A DNA stretch of 64,000 nt from Citrus sinensis. Lineage: Eukaryota > Streptophyta > Magnoliopsida > Sapindales > Rutaceae. The translations under genes and the position numbers were made by a program. Location of the stretch: positions 47,595,501-47,659,500 of the forward strand of contig NC_068558.1 of NCBI RefSeq assembly GCF_022201045.2, written 5' to 3'. Below, piece after piece: positions 12,426 to 24,900 of the stretch; the stretch's first letter is position 1, and every line of letters begins with the position of its first letter. The notes under the pieces are model-generated. The model was not told where the DNA came from, searched no databases, and was given only the letters and a program-made list of their open reading frames with translations.

Positions 12426-12468
<43 letters not shown>
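12426..12468. repeat. (TA)n microsatellite upstream of Dof
   Basis: About 21 TA units lie about 210 bp upstream of the Dof start codon. Next to them is a CT-rich tract (12388-12417) that reads GA-rich in the Dof sense strand. Both are in its probable promoter or leader. Confidence 0.9.
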
Positions 12469-12469
<1 letters not shown>

Positions 12470-12473
<4 letters not shown>

Positions 12474-13346
12474 AACAAAGAGGGTGTTTGTTTTGACTAC
12501 TCACATTTTGTTTTAAATAAAGTAAATGAAATTAAAGGATTAAGGTTTTGGTATTTTATATATATTATTAATTATTTGAAGTGGGGAATTTTTGTCGGAT
12601 TGTATTATAAGAGAAATAGTGGTACTAAATTATTAGTTTAATGATCGTGGGTGGAATATGAGTGTGTATTACTGTGGTGGGTTTCGACTTTTTGACTTGA
12701 TAATGGAGAGAAAGTCTTTTTATTCTTTGTATTCTCTTGTCACTATCCTTTTCAATGTTTCTTTCTCCCCTCGACGACCCTTCATGAGCGTGGGAGTTGG
12801 GATTTGTTTGGACTTTGGACTTTGGACAATCCGCTGCCTAGGAGCCTAGGATAAGATTTTATTCCTCCATAATTTTGACAACAGATCTCGATCCTTACAT
12901 TATTAATTCTGCTCTAACTTTTCGTGGTTTCTTATTAAGTAAAGATCGATAAAGATAGACATACATGGCTTCTAGCTATGTAGCTGCTTTCGCGGGACAA
13001 CTTTTAACGATTTTCAAAAATGGTATTAATTCATGAAAAATACATACATTCTTATTAAGTCTGATTTCTCTGTTACCTTAAAAAGGATGGGAGGAAAAAA
13101 AATCATGAACCTAGATTATCGATCTCTCAAAACATATATATATATATATATTCACTAGCTTGATGAAACTCTCATTAAACTATACAATTACCCATAAAAA
13201 AAAATTAACAAATTAATAATTATAGTGTTAAGTAGCTTATCAAAAACATTTGCAAACTGGAGTGCCCAATATGTATGTATAATAATTAATTACATAAGTG
13301 TACATCAAGGACGAGAATTAAGTAGTAATCAAGTGAACAAATCTAA

Positions 13347-13382
<36 letters not shown>

Positions 13383-14147
13383 TTCGCATCTAACGAACGA
13401 ATAATAATTCGTTTACAAATTACTACTTGCGGAGGCGTAATCTTGAGTCATTTGTGAAACGAACAACAAAAAGAAAATTTGAGGACGTAAGAAGGAGTGG
13501 AATGATGAATGTAATGTAATGAATGAATTAATTAATTAATAAACGAATGGATTCAATTAATGAAAGTGAAAATGGAAAGTTCACGGCGGGAGAAGTGGGG
13601 GACTCTCCGACAAGAGGCGACAAAAAGCGACCGCTGTGGGGCCCATTTAATGCGGTAGGATTGATGAGAAATTTCTGCTTTTGCTTTGTAATTTCATCGT
13701 GTTGGTGGCGTTTTGCTGGCCTTTTTCTTTATCTTGATGCTGACTGTGCCTTCAATTTCAATTTCTACTTCTTCGAAGCACCCCTCGCCTTGAATCTCAA
13801 ATTCGAAATGCTGAACCTTCAAAACCCTAGAGCACAATAATTCGTATATCGTATCATTTCGTTTTTTTACCCAACCAAAAAAAAATTAAAAAAATTTAAA
13901 AATTAAAAAATTCAATTTGAATATTGTCTACGTGACATGAGGTTATTACGATTGTACAATTAAATGGCCAACTTTTGTTTTGTTTTTTCTCTTTTGGGGT
14001 GTCGTCTCGAAACAAAATGATTATTTATTTCGTTCAATTACTTTTTTTCCTCAAAAAGTGATCTTTATACATTGCATGATTGCAAATGAACCCTTTTTTT
14101 TGTTGTCTCCTTGAAAAGTTAAAATTCTTCTGCACTATCTATGTACA

Positions 14148-14182
<35 letters not shown>

Positions 14183-14583
14183 TGATATATATATATATAT
14201 TTACACACATCAATCAACAGAAATCTGACTTTTGTTTATTGAAAAAAAATAGAAGAGAATAATAGGGGATTGCTATTGGCTGTTGCAAAGCGGGCACACG
14301 GCAGACAGACAGATGCTTTGGTGGGCAAAATAATTATTCTCCTTATATTTCAACGTGAATAACATGGATGGATATGTACACATACACATAGTTGCGGTTC
14401 TAATGCTCTACACGTCAGTCGCCCGCCCCTTCTTCTACCGTTCAAAAATTCCTGCCGTATTGGATGCACCCACCCAGCCCATGCATGCATCAAAATATAT
14501 TACACACAATATGCGATCGACGCCGCGCATATTAATTCATTCGTAAATTAATTATATATTCGTTGATCGATCGACAAATATGC

Positions 14584-14614
<31 letters not shown>

Positions 14615-17456
14615 CATATTGCACACAATTTTAATGCGTCTTTTTTGTTGTTAATTCTGCACGAGGGCTTCCTGCAACTTCATGCGCTTCGGCTTTGTGT
14701 TATGGATATAATTCGGCGACGCCATTGATAATTGCTATTATTTTGATTCCTGAAACTATGCTTTTTCCTGATTTGGGGCCCAAATACTGCGCCTGTTTTG
14801 TTTGGTGAGAATTCCTATGTGCTCGTATCTGATTCTGTTTGAATTTCAACCATTAATTTTGTCTCGCAAACAATTGGAGTCTATTTCCATTTCATGTTCC
14901 CCCCATATATAGATCTCTACTTTTTCCTGCTAGCTTATAGTTATAGATTGTGTGTATGTGTTCGGGTTAATTTAATTAATTATATGATAAAATATCATTA
15001 ATGAATGCAGAATTATCTTAAAATTCATCATTAAATAATAAATAAGTTTTTTCTGTGATTCTATATGAATAATGGGGGAGTTGTGAACTTAGATTTTTTT
15101 TTAATCTCTACTATTAGTTTAATTTAGTGAATAGATATTTAGTTAATTAATAAATAATGGCTAGCATTAATTAAAATTAAATTAATGAATTTGATCGACA
15201 GAGAGGCTGTTGTGATCCATTATAATTCTCTTTTTTTTTAATTTTAAATAATTTTTTAATTGATAACAGTATTTTTTAAGGATTTATATCTTTTTATGGT
15301 ACAAATATTTTGGCACTATTAATTAAATCCAACATGTACAAAAATCATTAGTTCACTATTTTTGTTCAGAGAGATTAATAATGTACAATGGATCATTTTG
15401 GTGATCCAATTAGAACTGGTCCAAGAACACATTATGCTGACGATCCAATCCGAAGATCTCCGTACAGGGAAAAAGTAGCCCACTTTTAACATTTTTAACC
15501 TTAGTTAAAATTACTTTACAAGCCAGAGAAAAATGTCATTACAGAGATTCCCTCCCATATTAAAAAAACTAATTCACGCGTCACGCCCCTGCAGATATTT
15601 CACTGCCTTCTTCTTCTTCTTCTTCTTCTTCTTTTAATTAATAAAATGAAAAAGTCTGCAAAATAACTTGCATGCGAAACATAATTAACACAAAAATCTT
15701 ATGTATCCTTGATTAAGTGGGTCTATATTTTTGGCACTTGGGATTTGATTTATTCAATGATTTTTTTTATTTTTTTTGTTGGTTGAGAATTTTCCATATC
15801 CTTCTTAAGCCATGTCTATTTCAATTTTTTTTTCTTAATTTAAGAACTAACAAATTCTATACATATTCACTGTGTTTTCAAAAGAAAGCGATACCCTACT
15901 TGATTAGTCATTTGAAATTGGAAAAGAGCAGAGGAAGAAGTTTTTTTTGTATGAACAATACACTACTACTTTATTGTATCTTCACCGATGGCCAATTTAA
16001 CTTTATACGATGTATTTTGGATTGGCACTGAGTGATGAGAGACGAGCGATGCCATCTGGCCCGGATCAACACATGCATTATTTTATTAATATCGGATGTT
16101 TGTTACGGAAGAAGCCTCTATTATTGATTGGTCAAACTAAACAGGCGTTAACAGATGTATTATTTTTTAAACTGTGATCGAAAATTTTGATTATTATTAT
16201 TATTATTATTATTTTAAAACACAGAAAATTTGGAAATGTTGGAAATAGAGAACAACGGTGCATGCTTTTTGCTGGTAAATTACGTGAAAATGGGCTGGAT
16301 TTGAAATTCTAAAGAAGCCCAAGGTTTAATTGGGCCTAAGTCTGACATTGGTCTCCTTTGACCTTTCCCCGGCGAAAGCCATATATTAGCATCAACGTCA
16401 CGACATCCACACAATTCTTTCATACTAAACCAGGGGCGTGGCCTGGGCTAATTGCTTTGCCCCAGAAAGTTAAAATCGAAAAACAAAAGGGGATCATTTC
16501 CAAATGAGTGGGGCTATTTGGAAATGATCCCACTGCCACGTAAATTTAACTTAATTGACATAGTAGGCCCGAAAATTAAACTTAATTATTGCAGAGACTT
16601 TGATAAATATGGAATTTCATCCTTGTTTTTATTTATAATGGCAGCCAGGAGAGCCACCTTTTATTAGCATGCGTGGCCCAGAGATGCCAATTCTTCGCTG
16701 TTATTATAATTATTATTATTCTTATCAAAATCATCATTATCATTTTTTATATCTGCAAAAACTAGATGCACGCGTACAAAACCTTATTATTACTTCCCCG
16801 GAACCGCAGTTCGAGCTATCTATTTTTATTCTTCTTTAAGGCAGCTAAGCTTTACAGACAATATGGAAACGAAGTAGAAACATTAATTCAAGACGGAAAG
16901 GAAAAAAAGAACAGGAAAGAAAAAAGTTAGACCATAAACTTCCATTTTCATCGTCATATTATTCAGGGTTACATGGCTTGGAGCCCTATATTATACAATT
17001 CATCCTCCTTCCTCCTTAAATGTGATTTGTTGATCATTTAAGAAATAATTTAATGCTTATTGCTAGCCTAGCAAAGCTAGCAGCTTGATGGACAAAATAA
17101 GATCATCTATCAATTTTCAGTATCGCTGAGTTTTCTTTTTCAATTACATACCCCTTTTGGGAGCAGAGGGAGTGGTGCACTTTAATTATACTTTTACATA
17201 TTTACCTGATAATTCATTAGAGAACCAAAAGTTATAATTTTTTAAAGTAATAGGTCCACCTGCCACCGTCTTAAATTTCTACATCTACATTAATATTGGT
17301 CCGAAATTGTGTCAACGGAAACTGTCGTTAACGTTTTTTTGGTTGGTTAAAATTAAATTAAAATCTAAAGATGGTTCTTCGTCCACCAACTCTCTCTTGA
17401 TGATGAATTGAGAGATGGGCGAATGCCCAAATAAAAAAAAAAAATCAATGTATTTA
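12470..17456. other. Gene-poor 5-kb region, microsatellites only
   Basis: Contents include (TA)n near 13350-13379, (AC)n at about 14151-14176, (TA)n near 14583-14610, (TTC)n near 15609-15632 and (TTA)n near 16190-16212. The short open frames, such as 13547-13840 and 15717-16031, are low-complexity and match no family I know. A GTGGGGCCCA element lies near 13637. Confidence 0.5.
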
Positions 17457-18048
17457 GGTCCCGTTTGGGATTGTTTTTGGGAGGGTTAAAAGTGATTTTA
17501 AAAATCTAAAAACTAATTTTGGTGTTTGGTAAAAAAAAATCAAAATCACTTTTGTCAGAATCAGCTCCTCCTACAACTAATTTTGAAAAACATGGAAGGA
17601 GTAACTTTTAGATTCTGATTTTGAGAATCAATTTTATCATTTAATATAATCCCATAAATATCCTCCTACAACTAATTTTGAAAAACATGGAAGGAGTAAC
17701 TTTTAGATTCTGATTTTGAGAATCAATTTTATCATTTAATATAATCCCATAAATATCCTTACAATTATTACTTAAATCCGAAATTATCCTTATTTAAATT
17801 GGAAACAAAATCAATATTGATATGTATAAGTAAATTTCATCTTACATTATGTACATTTTAGTCATTTATTTTTTTTACAGCAGTTTAACAATAAGATTTA
17901 CCAAACACCCATAATTGCTTTCAAAATTCACAGTACTTTTGAAAATAAAATTTACCAAATACTTAATTGATTCTCTTCACAACTGATTATTTGTACAGCA
18001 CAGCTAACAACAATTATTTTAAAAGCTGCAGCATTACCAAACTAGCCC
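17457..18048. mobile_element. PIF/Harbinger-like MITE, copy A
   Basis: The ends GGTCCCGTTTGG and CCAAACTAGCCC form imperfect terminal inverted repeats. TTA flanks both sides (17454-17456 and 18049-18051), the 3-bp duplication typical of PIF/Harbinger elements. It contains a perfect 95-bp tandem duplication (17566-17660 and 17661-17755). There is no coding capacity. Confidence 0.65.
17566..17755. repeat. Perfect 95-bp tandem duplication inside MITE A
   Basis: The 95 bases at 17566-17660 are repeated without a mismatch at 17661-17755. Because no base differs, the duplication is recent compared with the age of the host element, whose ends are degraded. Confidence 0.95.
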
Positions 18049-18055
18049 TTAGTAA

Positions 18056-18699
18056 GGCCCATTTAAGATTGTTTTTGAGAAGTTTAAAAGTAATTTTGAA
18101 AAGTTAAAAATAATTTTAGTATTTAGTAAATTTTTTTAAAATTACTTTTTTGTAAAACCACCCATTCTACAGTAGATTTTGAAAAGCCACTTATTTTAAA
18201 AAGAAGGGAATGATTAGCTTTTCAAAATATGATTTTGAGAATCATTTTTAAACTTAATACAATTCCATATATATTCTCATATATATTACAAAAATCCAAA
18301 ATTCTCCTTATTAATTAGGAAATAAAATAAATAACTTTAAAGAAATTATTAATATTACCAATTATATTGAGATAACAAAATAGAAAAATAAAATTAATAT
18401 TATGAAATATTTATTTTAGTTATCAATTATTATATATGTACACAGAAAATAATATTGCATATACATGTTTATAAACGTGTAAATAAATTTTATTTAGTAT
18501 TATATCCAATTCAATCATTTATATTCTTACAACAATTTAATAGTAAGATTTACTAAACATACATTACTGTTTTTAAAACTCACAGTATTTTTAAAATAAA
18601 TTTTACTAAATATTTAATTGATTTTATTCATAATTGATTATTTCTATAACACAACTAACACCAATTATTTTAAATGTTATAGCATTACCAAACAAGCAC
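18056..18699. mobile_element. PIF/Harbinger-like MITE, copy B, abutting copy A
   Basis: This is a diverged relative of copy A. It has the same internal order (GATTGTTTTTGAGAAG..., TTTTGAGAATCA, then AGCATTACCAAAC at the right end). TAA flanks both sides (18053-18055 and 18700-18702). Only seven bases separate it from copy A. It is more degraded than A and is non-coding. Confidence 0.6.
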
Positions 18700-18702
18700 T
18701 AA

Positions 18703-20860
18703 TTGTTTTGGTAGATTGTTATATGCTTTCATTTACTTAAGCACTTAGTTATGTAATCACACCATGTATATATACGTGAGGCTAGGAATCATGAAGCAGA
18801 TGATATCTTCGTAAAAACTCGCCAACCAAATATAAAAATTTCTTATGATACGAGCTTTACTTTAGTAAGGATTTAAAGTGTGATATTTAGTTATTAATAG
18901 TGAGAGTAAATTTCAAAGATATGTATTAATATTTTTTTCCCAAAGATTAGATAAGCTCACATCAGGATTTAATTACTAAATATAAAAATATAGTTTATTC
19001 TAATGTATATGTACATTGAAGGTAAATGAATTTTATGAAAAGTTGGTGATATTTAACTCCCTCATTTTATCTTATTACTGTTTGTATTTTCAATTAATTC
19101 TATTTATCTTCGAAATTATCCTTACTTATCAATAAACAATTTTCGATTTTTAACAAAGCATTGGAGAAGCAAACACAGATCGTGATTCAATTTGATACAA
19201 GTAATACAGTGATTTTATTTACATTACGGTAGAACATTTTACCATCACATATCATACTCATCAGTTAGGAAGCAAGAGATTAGTTTGCTAAACTCGGAGA
19301 ACAAACTTTGAGGAAATCTTTGTAGCAATAGGATAAGGAAACTGGTTGAGAAATTACTTGGCGCCAGCTTATTGTGGGGCAACATTGAGTGATGAAAAAG
19401 ATCGACTGACGAAATCTTACACGTTGCTGGGTGTGACCATACTATCATTTTGGTGTCAACTGACAAATCACTGAAATCAGTTTTCGCTTTAAAGCTGCTT
19501 CTTAAAGTGATGATTGCTAATAAATATCACACTTGAATGATTAGTGGAGTTTTTTTCATTTTTATTTTCTTTTTCACTCAGGAGAAAAGGGGAGGGACGG
19601 GGTGTCATGGCAGGCACACTCAATTCTGGTCTCTCGAAACCCCACGTTCAATCTTAGAAACCGAATTACACAGTTCTGCCAATTGCCAAAGGAGAATAGT
19701 TCTTTTCATCTCTAATTCAAACACAACTCTTATTTATTTTTCTTCCTTAAATAATCTTCTTTTCCTTCTTCCCCTTTTTTTTTATCACTTTACAATTGAT
19801 CTGCACCTCCTGATTCTGGGACCAAGTTTCTCCAAATTTTGGGTTGGGAAAAAATTATTAATAAGGGTAATTCTGAAAACAATTGAGAAGTGGAGTTGAA
19901 AAGAGAATTTAAGTAGGTCAAATGCCACTACTCTTTTATGAATAAAATTGAATTGATTACTCATACCAGTTAATAGATATTAATCTTCTCAAAAAAATTA
20001 ATAGATATTAAAGCCTGCCAAAAAAAAAAAAAGATATTAGCGATTAATTAGGAATAGTTAACCTCTAATGTTACTTAACCCTACAGTGATTCATTTTCAT
20101 TGCTTTGGCGAGTGATATAGAAGCAGCAAGACAGATAACCTAACCCAATTATGCAAAGTAATTAAAACGAGCCTCAACTCTCAAATCTAAAGAAATTAAT
20201 TTGACCTCTTCCATTTATCGTCTTTTTTTCTTTTTAGGTGATCATTGTTGAATTGTTCCCGTGTCAACTTTATTTCACTGAGTACATAAGTATGATTTAA
20301 AAGATTAAAACAAAAATTGTTGAATTTCAGTGCATTGATTAGTCAATTATTTGTAAAGAGTTGAACAAATTAAATTTTGAGCAATACTAGATATCCTAAC
20401 ATATAAATTTTAATTTGAATCTCAACTGATGTCACATTCATCTATTGAATGGTGTTTACGTAATTTTATTAGATATAAAATACATCATCTAATTGATGAA
20501 TGACATATATTATTAAAATTTAAGTCAGGACTCAAATATTAGAATCTCAAATATTATTGTTAAATTTTTTACTCTTTTAGTAAATTCACAAAATAAATAA
20601 ATAAATAAGGGGAAAAGCATGTTGAGCTGGCAAGCAAGCAAGCCCCTTTTGTTTCTCGTGTCCCTGCCCCTTATGAATGAGATGACATTGACTTTTGACG
20701 TTTCCAAATGATGAGCGGTCCTGATTTGAATGCCATTTGTGGAGCTGATGATGCCGTCAGATTGGTATACGTGGGCATGCATGAGAAGGGCAGATGGCAG
20801 AAAGGTTGTTGAGATATATGTGCAATGTACGAAAGTCTACAATAGGATCATATGACGTAA
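18703..20860. other. Intergenic region upstream of MYB
   Basis: AT-rich DNA with no gene I can recognise. Open frames at 19245-19466 (minus) and 19537-19899 (plus) look non-coding. The last 150 bp before the MYB TATA box has TGACGTTTCC-like and TACGTGGG elements near 20693-20776. Confidence 0.5.
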
Positions 20861-20865
20861 GAGAT

Positions 20866-20875
20866 TATAAATATC
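20866..20875 (+). promoter_or_regulatory. Putative TATA box of the R2R3-MYB gene
   Basis: TTATAAATAT lies about 95 bp before the start codon, and a TGACGT bZIP-type element is just upstream at 20853-20858. The CT-rich stretch after it (20881-20897) fits a transcription start and leader. Confidence 0.5.
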
Positions 20876-20967
20876 ACCATTCTTTTTCTCTCTCAGACTG
20901 TACATGCCCACTTGCCTATATGGCATTCATTTCACAAATATAATTGGTAGCAGCCGTTCTAAGGGAA

Positions 20968-21939
20968 ATGGGAAGGGCTCCCTGTTGTTCTAAGGTTGGG
21001 TTGCAGCGAGGTCCATGGACTCCTAGAGAAGACACATTGCTTACTGAGTACATTCAAGTTCACGGTGAAGGTCATTGGAGATCTTTGCCTAAAAAGGCTG
21101 GTAAATTAAATTAATAATCTTGTAAAATGTAGTATCAATTTTTGTGTATCATGTTCGATCTTATTTATTTATTTTGATAAGATATACATATTATTGATTA
21201 CATTACAATTTAGCGATTTATATTTACAGGGCTTCTTAGATGTGGAAAGAGTTGCAGGCTAAGATGGATGAACTATCTAAGACCAGATATCAAGAGAGGC
21301 AACATAACGCCTGATGAGGATGATCTGATTATCAGATTGCATTCGCTTCTCGGGAATCGATGGTCTCTCATCGCAGGGAGGCTGCCGGGTCGAACCGATA
21401 ACGAGATAAAGAATTACTGGAATACCCATCTTAGCAAAAGGCTTCGAGTTCAAGGAACCGACCCGAATACCCACAAGAAACTGTCGGAGCCATCTCTTGT
21501 TCAAGACGGAATTATCAAGAAAAGGAGAAGAATCAGTAAGACAGAGGCTGAGGCTGCGGCTGCGGCTGCATCACCTGTGGAGCCCACAGGAAAGCACAAG
21601 CTCCATCTCCCAAAGCCCATTAGGGTTACGACTACTTACCTGTTGCCAAGAAATGAAAGTTTTGCGCGTACTACTTTTTCCCAAGGAGGGGAAGGGGTCC
21701 TTGCTGCGCATGTGTTAGAAGAAGTTCCTTCTTACAGTCTCAAAGATGGTGATGATGGGGCAGCTGGGTTTCTTGTTGCGGATCATCATCTTGTTAACGG
21801 CTCTGATTTTGAGTGTCAATCTCAGATTTTTCCTGGTGAAAACTCGCTAGAGAAGCTCTATGAAGAGTATTTACAAATCCTGAAGAATGATGATGAGCAA
21901 CTTCAGTTGGACTGCTTTGCTGAATCTCTTCTAAAATGA
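20968..21939 (+). CDS. R2R3-MYB transcription factor, flavonoid/proanthocyanidin (TT2/MYBPA2-like) type
   Basis: Exons 20968-21100 and 21230-21939 join in phase (AAGGCTG|GTAAAT ... TTACAG|GGCTT) to give 280 residues. The N-terminus MGRAPCCSK and the R2 and R3 repeats (about residues 13-61 and 66-112) are complete. The bHLH-interaction signature D-L-x2-R-x3-L-x6-L-x3-R is intact at D76, L77, R80, L84, L91 and R95, so it probably works with a bHLH/WD40 partner. C-terminal features [17 protein letters not shown] and LEKLYEEYL...FAESLL resemble, from memory, MYBPA2/TT2-type regulators of proanthocyanidin genes; this subgroup call is inference. The usual second intron inside R3 is absent, so R3 and the C-terminus share one exon. 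An Ala run near residue 143 is coded by GCTGCG-type repeats. Confidence 0.92.
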
Positions 21940-24900
21940 TCAGAATTAAGTAAATTCGAAATCCATTTCACTTTTGTTAATTCAAAAAAAAAATTCAATT
22001 CCCAATAATTGTACTTAGAATCTTATATATTGTCTTCACATGCTTACCTTAGCTTCTAGCCCAGATTATGATGGATCCTAAAATTCTCTGTTCGTGTAAT
22101 GTTATTATAATAATTAATACGTACATATTATCTTAATATACGTATCATTATTTTTTCTAGTACGTTATTCGTCTCAATTATCGAACTCATCATGTGCGTC
22201 ATAAACTAATATTATAAACTATTTGAAGATTTAAAAAATATTCACCAGTTCATTTCACAAGCATCCCATATCATTTAAGGTAAATATTTTTTTTTAGCAA
22301 TGACTTCATTAATATCTATGCATGTAAGTATATTAAGTCAAACTAATTTTTTGTAATTTTTAACCGTAATAAACAATATTTCGAGAATTCAATGATCATG
22401 CAAGCAAAAAAAATTAGATTCTTCCGTCATAATTTACCATCCAAGCAATAAACAATACTACATATATAAGACTAATGCTAAGTTTTATAAAGCTGGATAA
22501 ATAATTTTTACTTTAAATTACGTGTCATTTACATGTTACTTATTGAACAGTACCGCTAAATTTTTCTATCACATAATAATGTTATAGAAAGTCAGCATCC
22601 ACCTAATACATAGCAGGAATAATAAAATTATTTATTTATTGGGGAAGACTGAAGAGTTGTTTAAGACTAATTGAGACTGTCCTACCCAAGTATCAATTTC
22701 TCTTAGTTTTACTAACAAAGAAAAAAATCATGTAGGATATTTATAACTTTTTTTTTTCATTTCTATGATAGTATTTGTTAACTATACAGATTATTAAATA
22801 AAATTATTTTTCTTGATAAATCAAGCCAAAACAAAATAAAAATATATTATTATATTACTAGACATGCATGATAAGTCAATAAAATTGGATCTAATTTTGA
22901 GTCTTATACATACTTCTAGTAATTTTAAACTTTGCTCCTTATTTATACTTAGAGATCGTTTCGAGTTGCTGTCAAAGAGGTTTAAGTCATGTTCGATATT
23001 AAGTGCTATAGCTTTTAAACTATAATTATTGTGAAAAAAATTTAACTATTTTTTAAATATGAAATAAAAGTTAATAACATGCAATAAATGTGATTTTTAA
23101 ATAATAATTTTGGAAAAAAAATATTATAGTTTTTTCATCGTACGAGTAGTGGATCAAATTCACTTAACTTCTAAGTCACAACAGATAATGTTTAGCAAAT
23201 ACTTTAGTGTTGTACCTTTTAAATTGCAACCATAAAAACTATTGTTGTCCAACCTTAATACCAAATAGGGGCTTCGAAAAATGTAAAGTGGACTTGTCAT
23301 ACAATAACTTTGAAAAACATGAAAAATAATTTTCAAAATAAGTAAATATATAAGATAATCAATATGGTAATGAGTTTCAATTTTACATTAGTGAGTTTTT
23401 ATTTTTTAATAATTCTTATAATATTTTACTTATTTTACTTTCTATTCACATGTTTCAGGTGTAATCAACAAATCTTTTGTTTTATTTTACAATTAATGTT
23501 ATTTACAAGTTTTATTTTACATTTGCAAGCTTTTTTTAACTTTTTAATCAATATTTAATAACACACTAATTTTGCTACTCCAAGGTTAATTTACTTGTTT
23601 CGCCTTTTATTTACATAATTTATATTTTATTTTACACTTAATATTATTTTACAAGTTTCATATTACATTTGTAAATTTTTGTTTTGTTTACTAATAATAC
23701 ACTAATCACTGTTACATTAATTTACTTGTTTTATCTTCCATTTACAAGTCAGATGTTCTATTTACTTAATTTATATTTTATTTTGTACTTAATTTATAGG
23801 TTTTATGTTTTATTGATAAGTTTTTGTTTTGTTTATCAACAATGCACCAACTTACTACTCTTATGTTTATTTACTTATCTTATCATTCATTTACAAGTTA
23901 GATGTTCTATTTACCTAATTTATGTTTTATTTTATACTTAATGTCGATTTACTTATTTAATGTTTCATTTGTAAGTTTTTGTTTTTTTTGCTAATAATAC
24001 ACCAACGTACTACACCCATGTTAATTTATTTATTTTACCTTATATTTGCAAGTTTTATACCCCATTTACATAATTTATATATTTTATTTTACATTTAATG
24101 TTATTTTACAAATTTTATATTAAGTTTACAAGTCTTATATTTTATTTACATAAATTATGATTAATTATGGTATTAATGTCGCGATTAAACCCTTCAATAA
24201 TTATTTAAATTATTAGATTAATTTGGTTTAAACCATAAGGTAAATGTGCTCTTTTTAATTTTTTTCTATACAATTTGAGTATATTACTTGTGTAGTTCTT
24301 GTATTTTCAAAAATCACACAAAACACCTCTGTGATTATTTTTGTAGTTGTTGGATCTAACTTTTTAAGGGAAAAATTAATAATTTTATATGACACAACTT
24401 AAAGATAAATTCTTACATGCAAAAAGTAAAAAATGTGAATGATAACAAAATACATTTGAATGGAAACATATCTACAACTGGGATATCTTGAGCAATATTA
24501 AAAAATACAAAATCTTATTGAATAATTAACTCATATTGTATGGATTAAAATTACTTCACCACTTGTTACCTAAGTGAATGTAAAGAGATCTAGAGAAAAT
24601 TCCTTTTGTTTTTTCCTGTGTTTATATATTGGTAAGATAATTTATCTATGATTTATCATTTCCTATGAAATTTTTTTACGGGTAAATTTTAAATTATTCC
24701 CCTCGTAATATGATAATCTTCATAATATCTCATAAATTATTATAAACTTTAACTTGCCAATTGCATTCAAAAGATAAGGAAAAACTGGGAGGCGGTTGAT
24801 GAAAGTTTTTTTTTTTTTAATCTTCTTAATAAAAAAATGAAAGCGAATTAAGATTTGCAATAATTTATAGGTATCGTAAAAATTATCATTTCACAATATG

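Noticed and set aside
13547..13840. 97-residue plus-strand frame
   Set aside because: Ends in an aromatic, low-complexity stretch with no family resemblance; likely chance.
22922..23290. Possible MITE between AGAGATCGTTTCGAG and AATAGGGGCTTCGAA
   Set aside because: The proposed ends are not inverted repeats of each other, and no target duplication was found.
23364..23941. Hydrophobic frames resembling membrane proteins
   Set aside because: Translation of a T-rich tandem array always gives Phe/Leu/Tyr runs.
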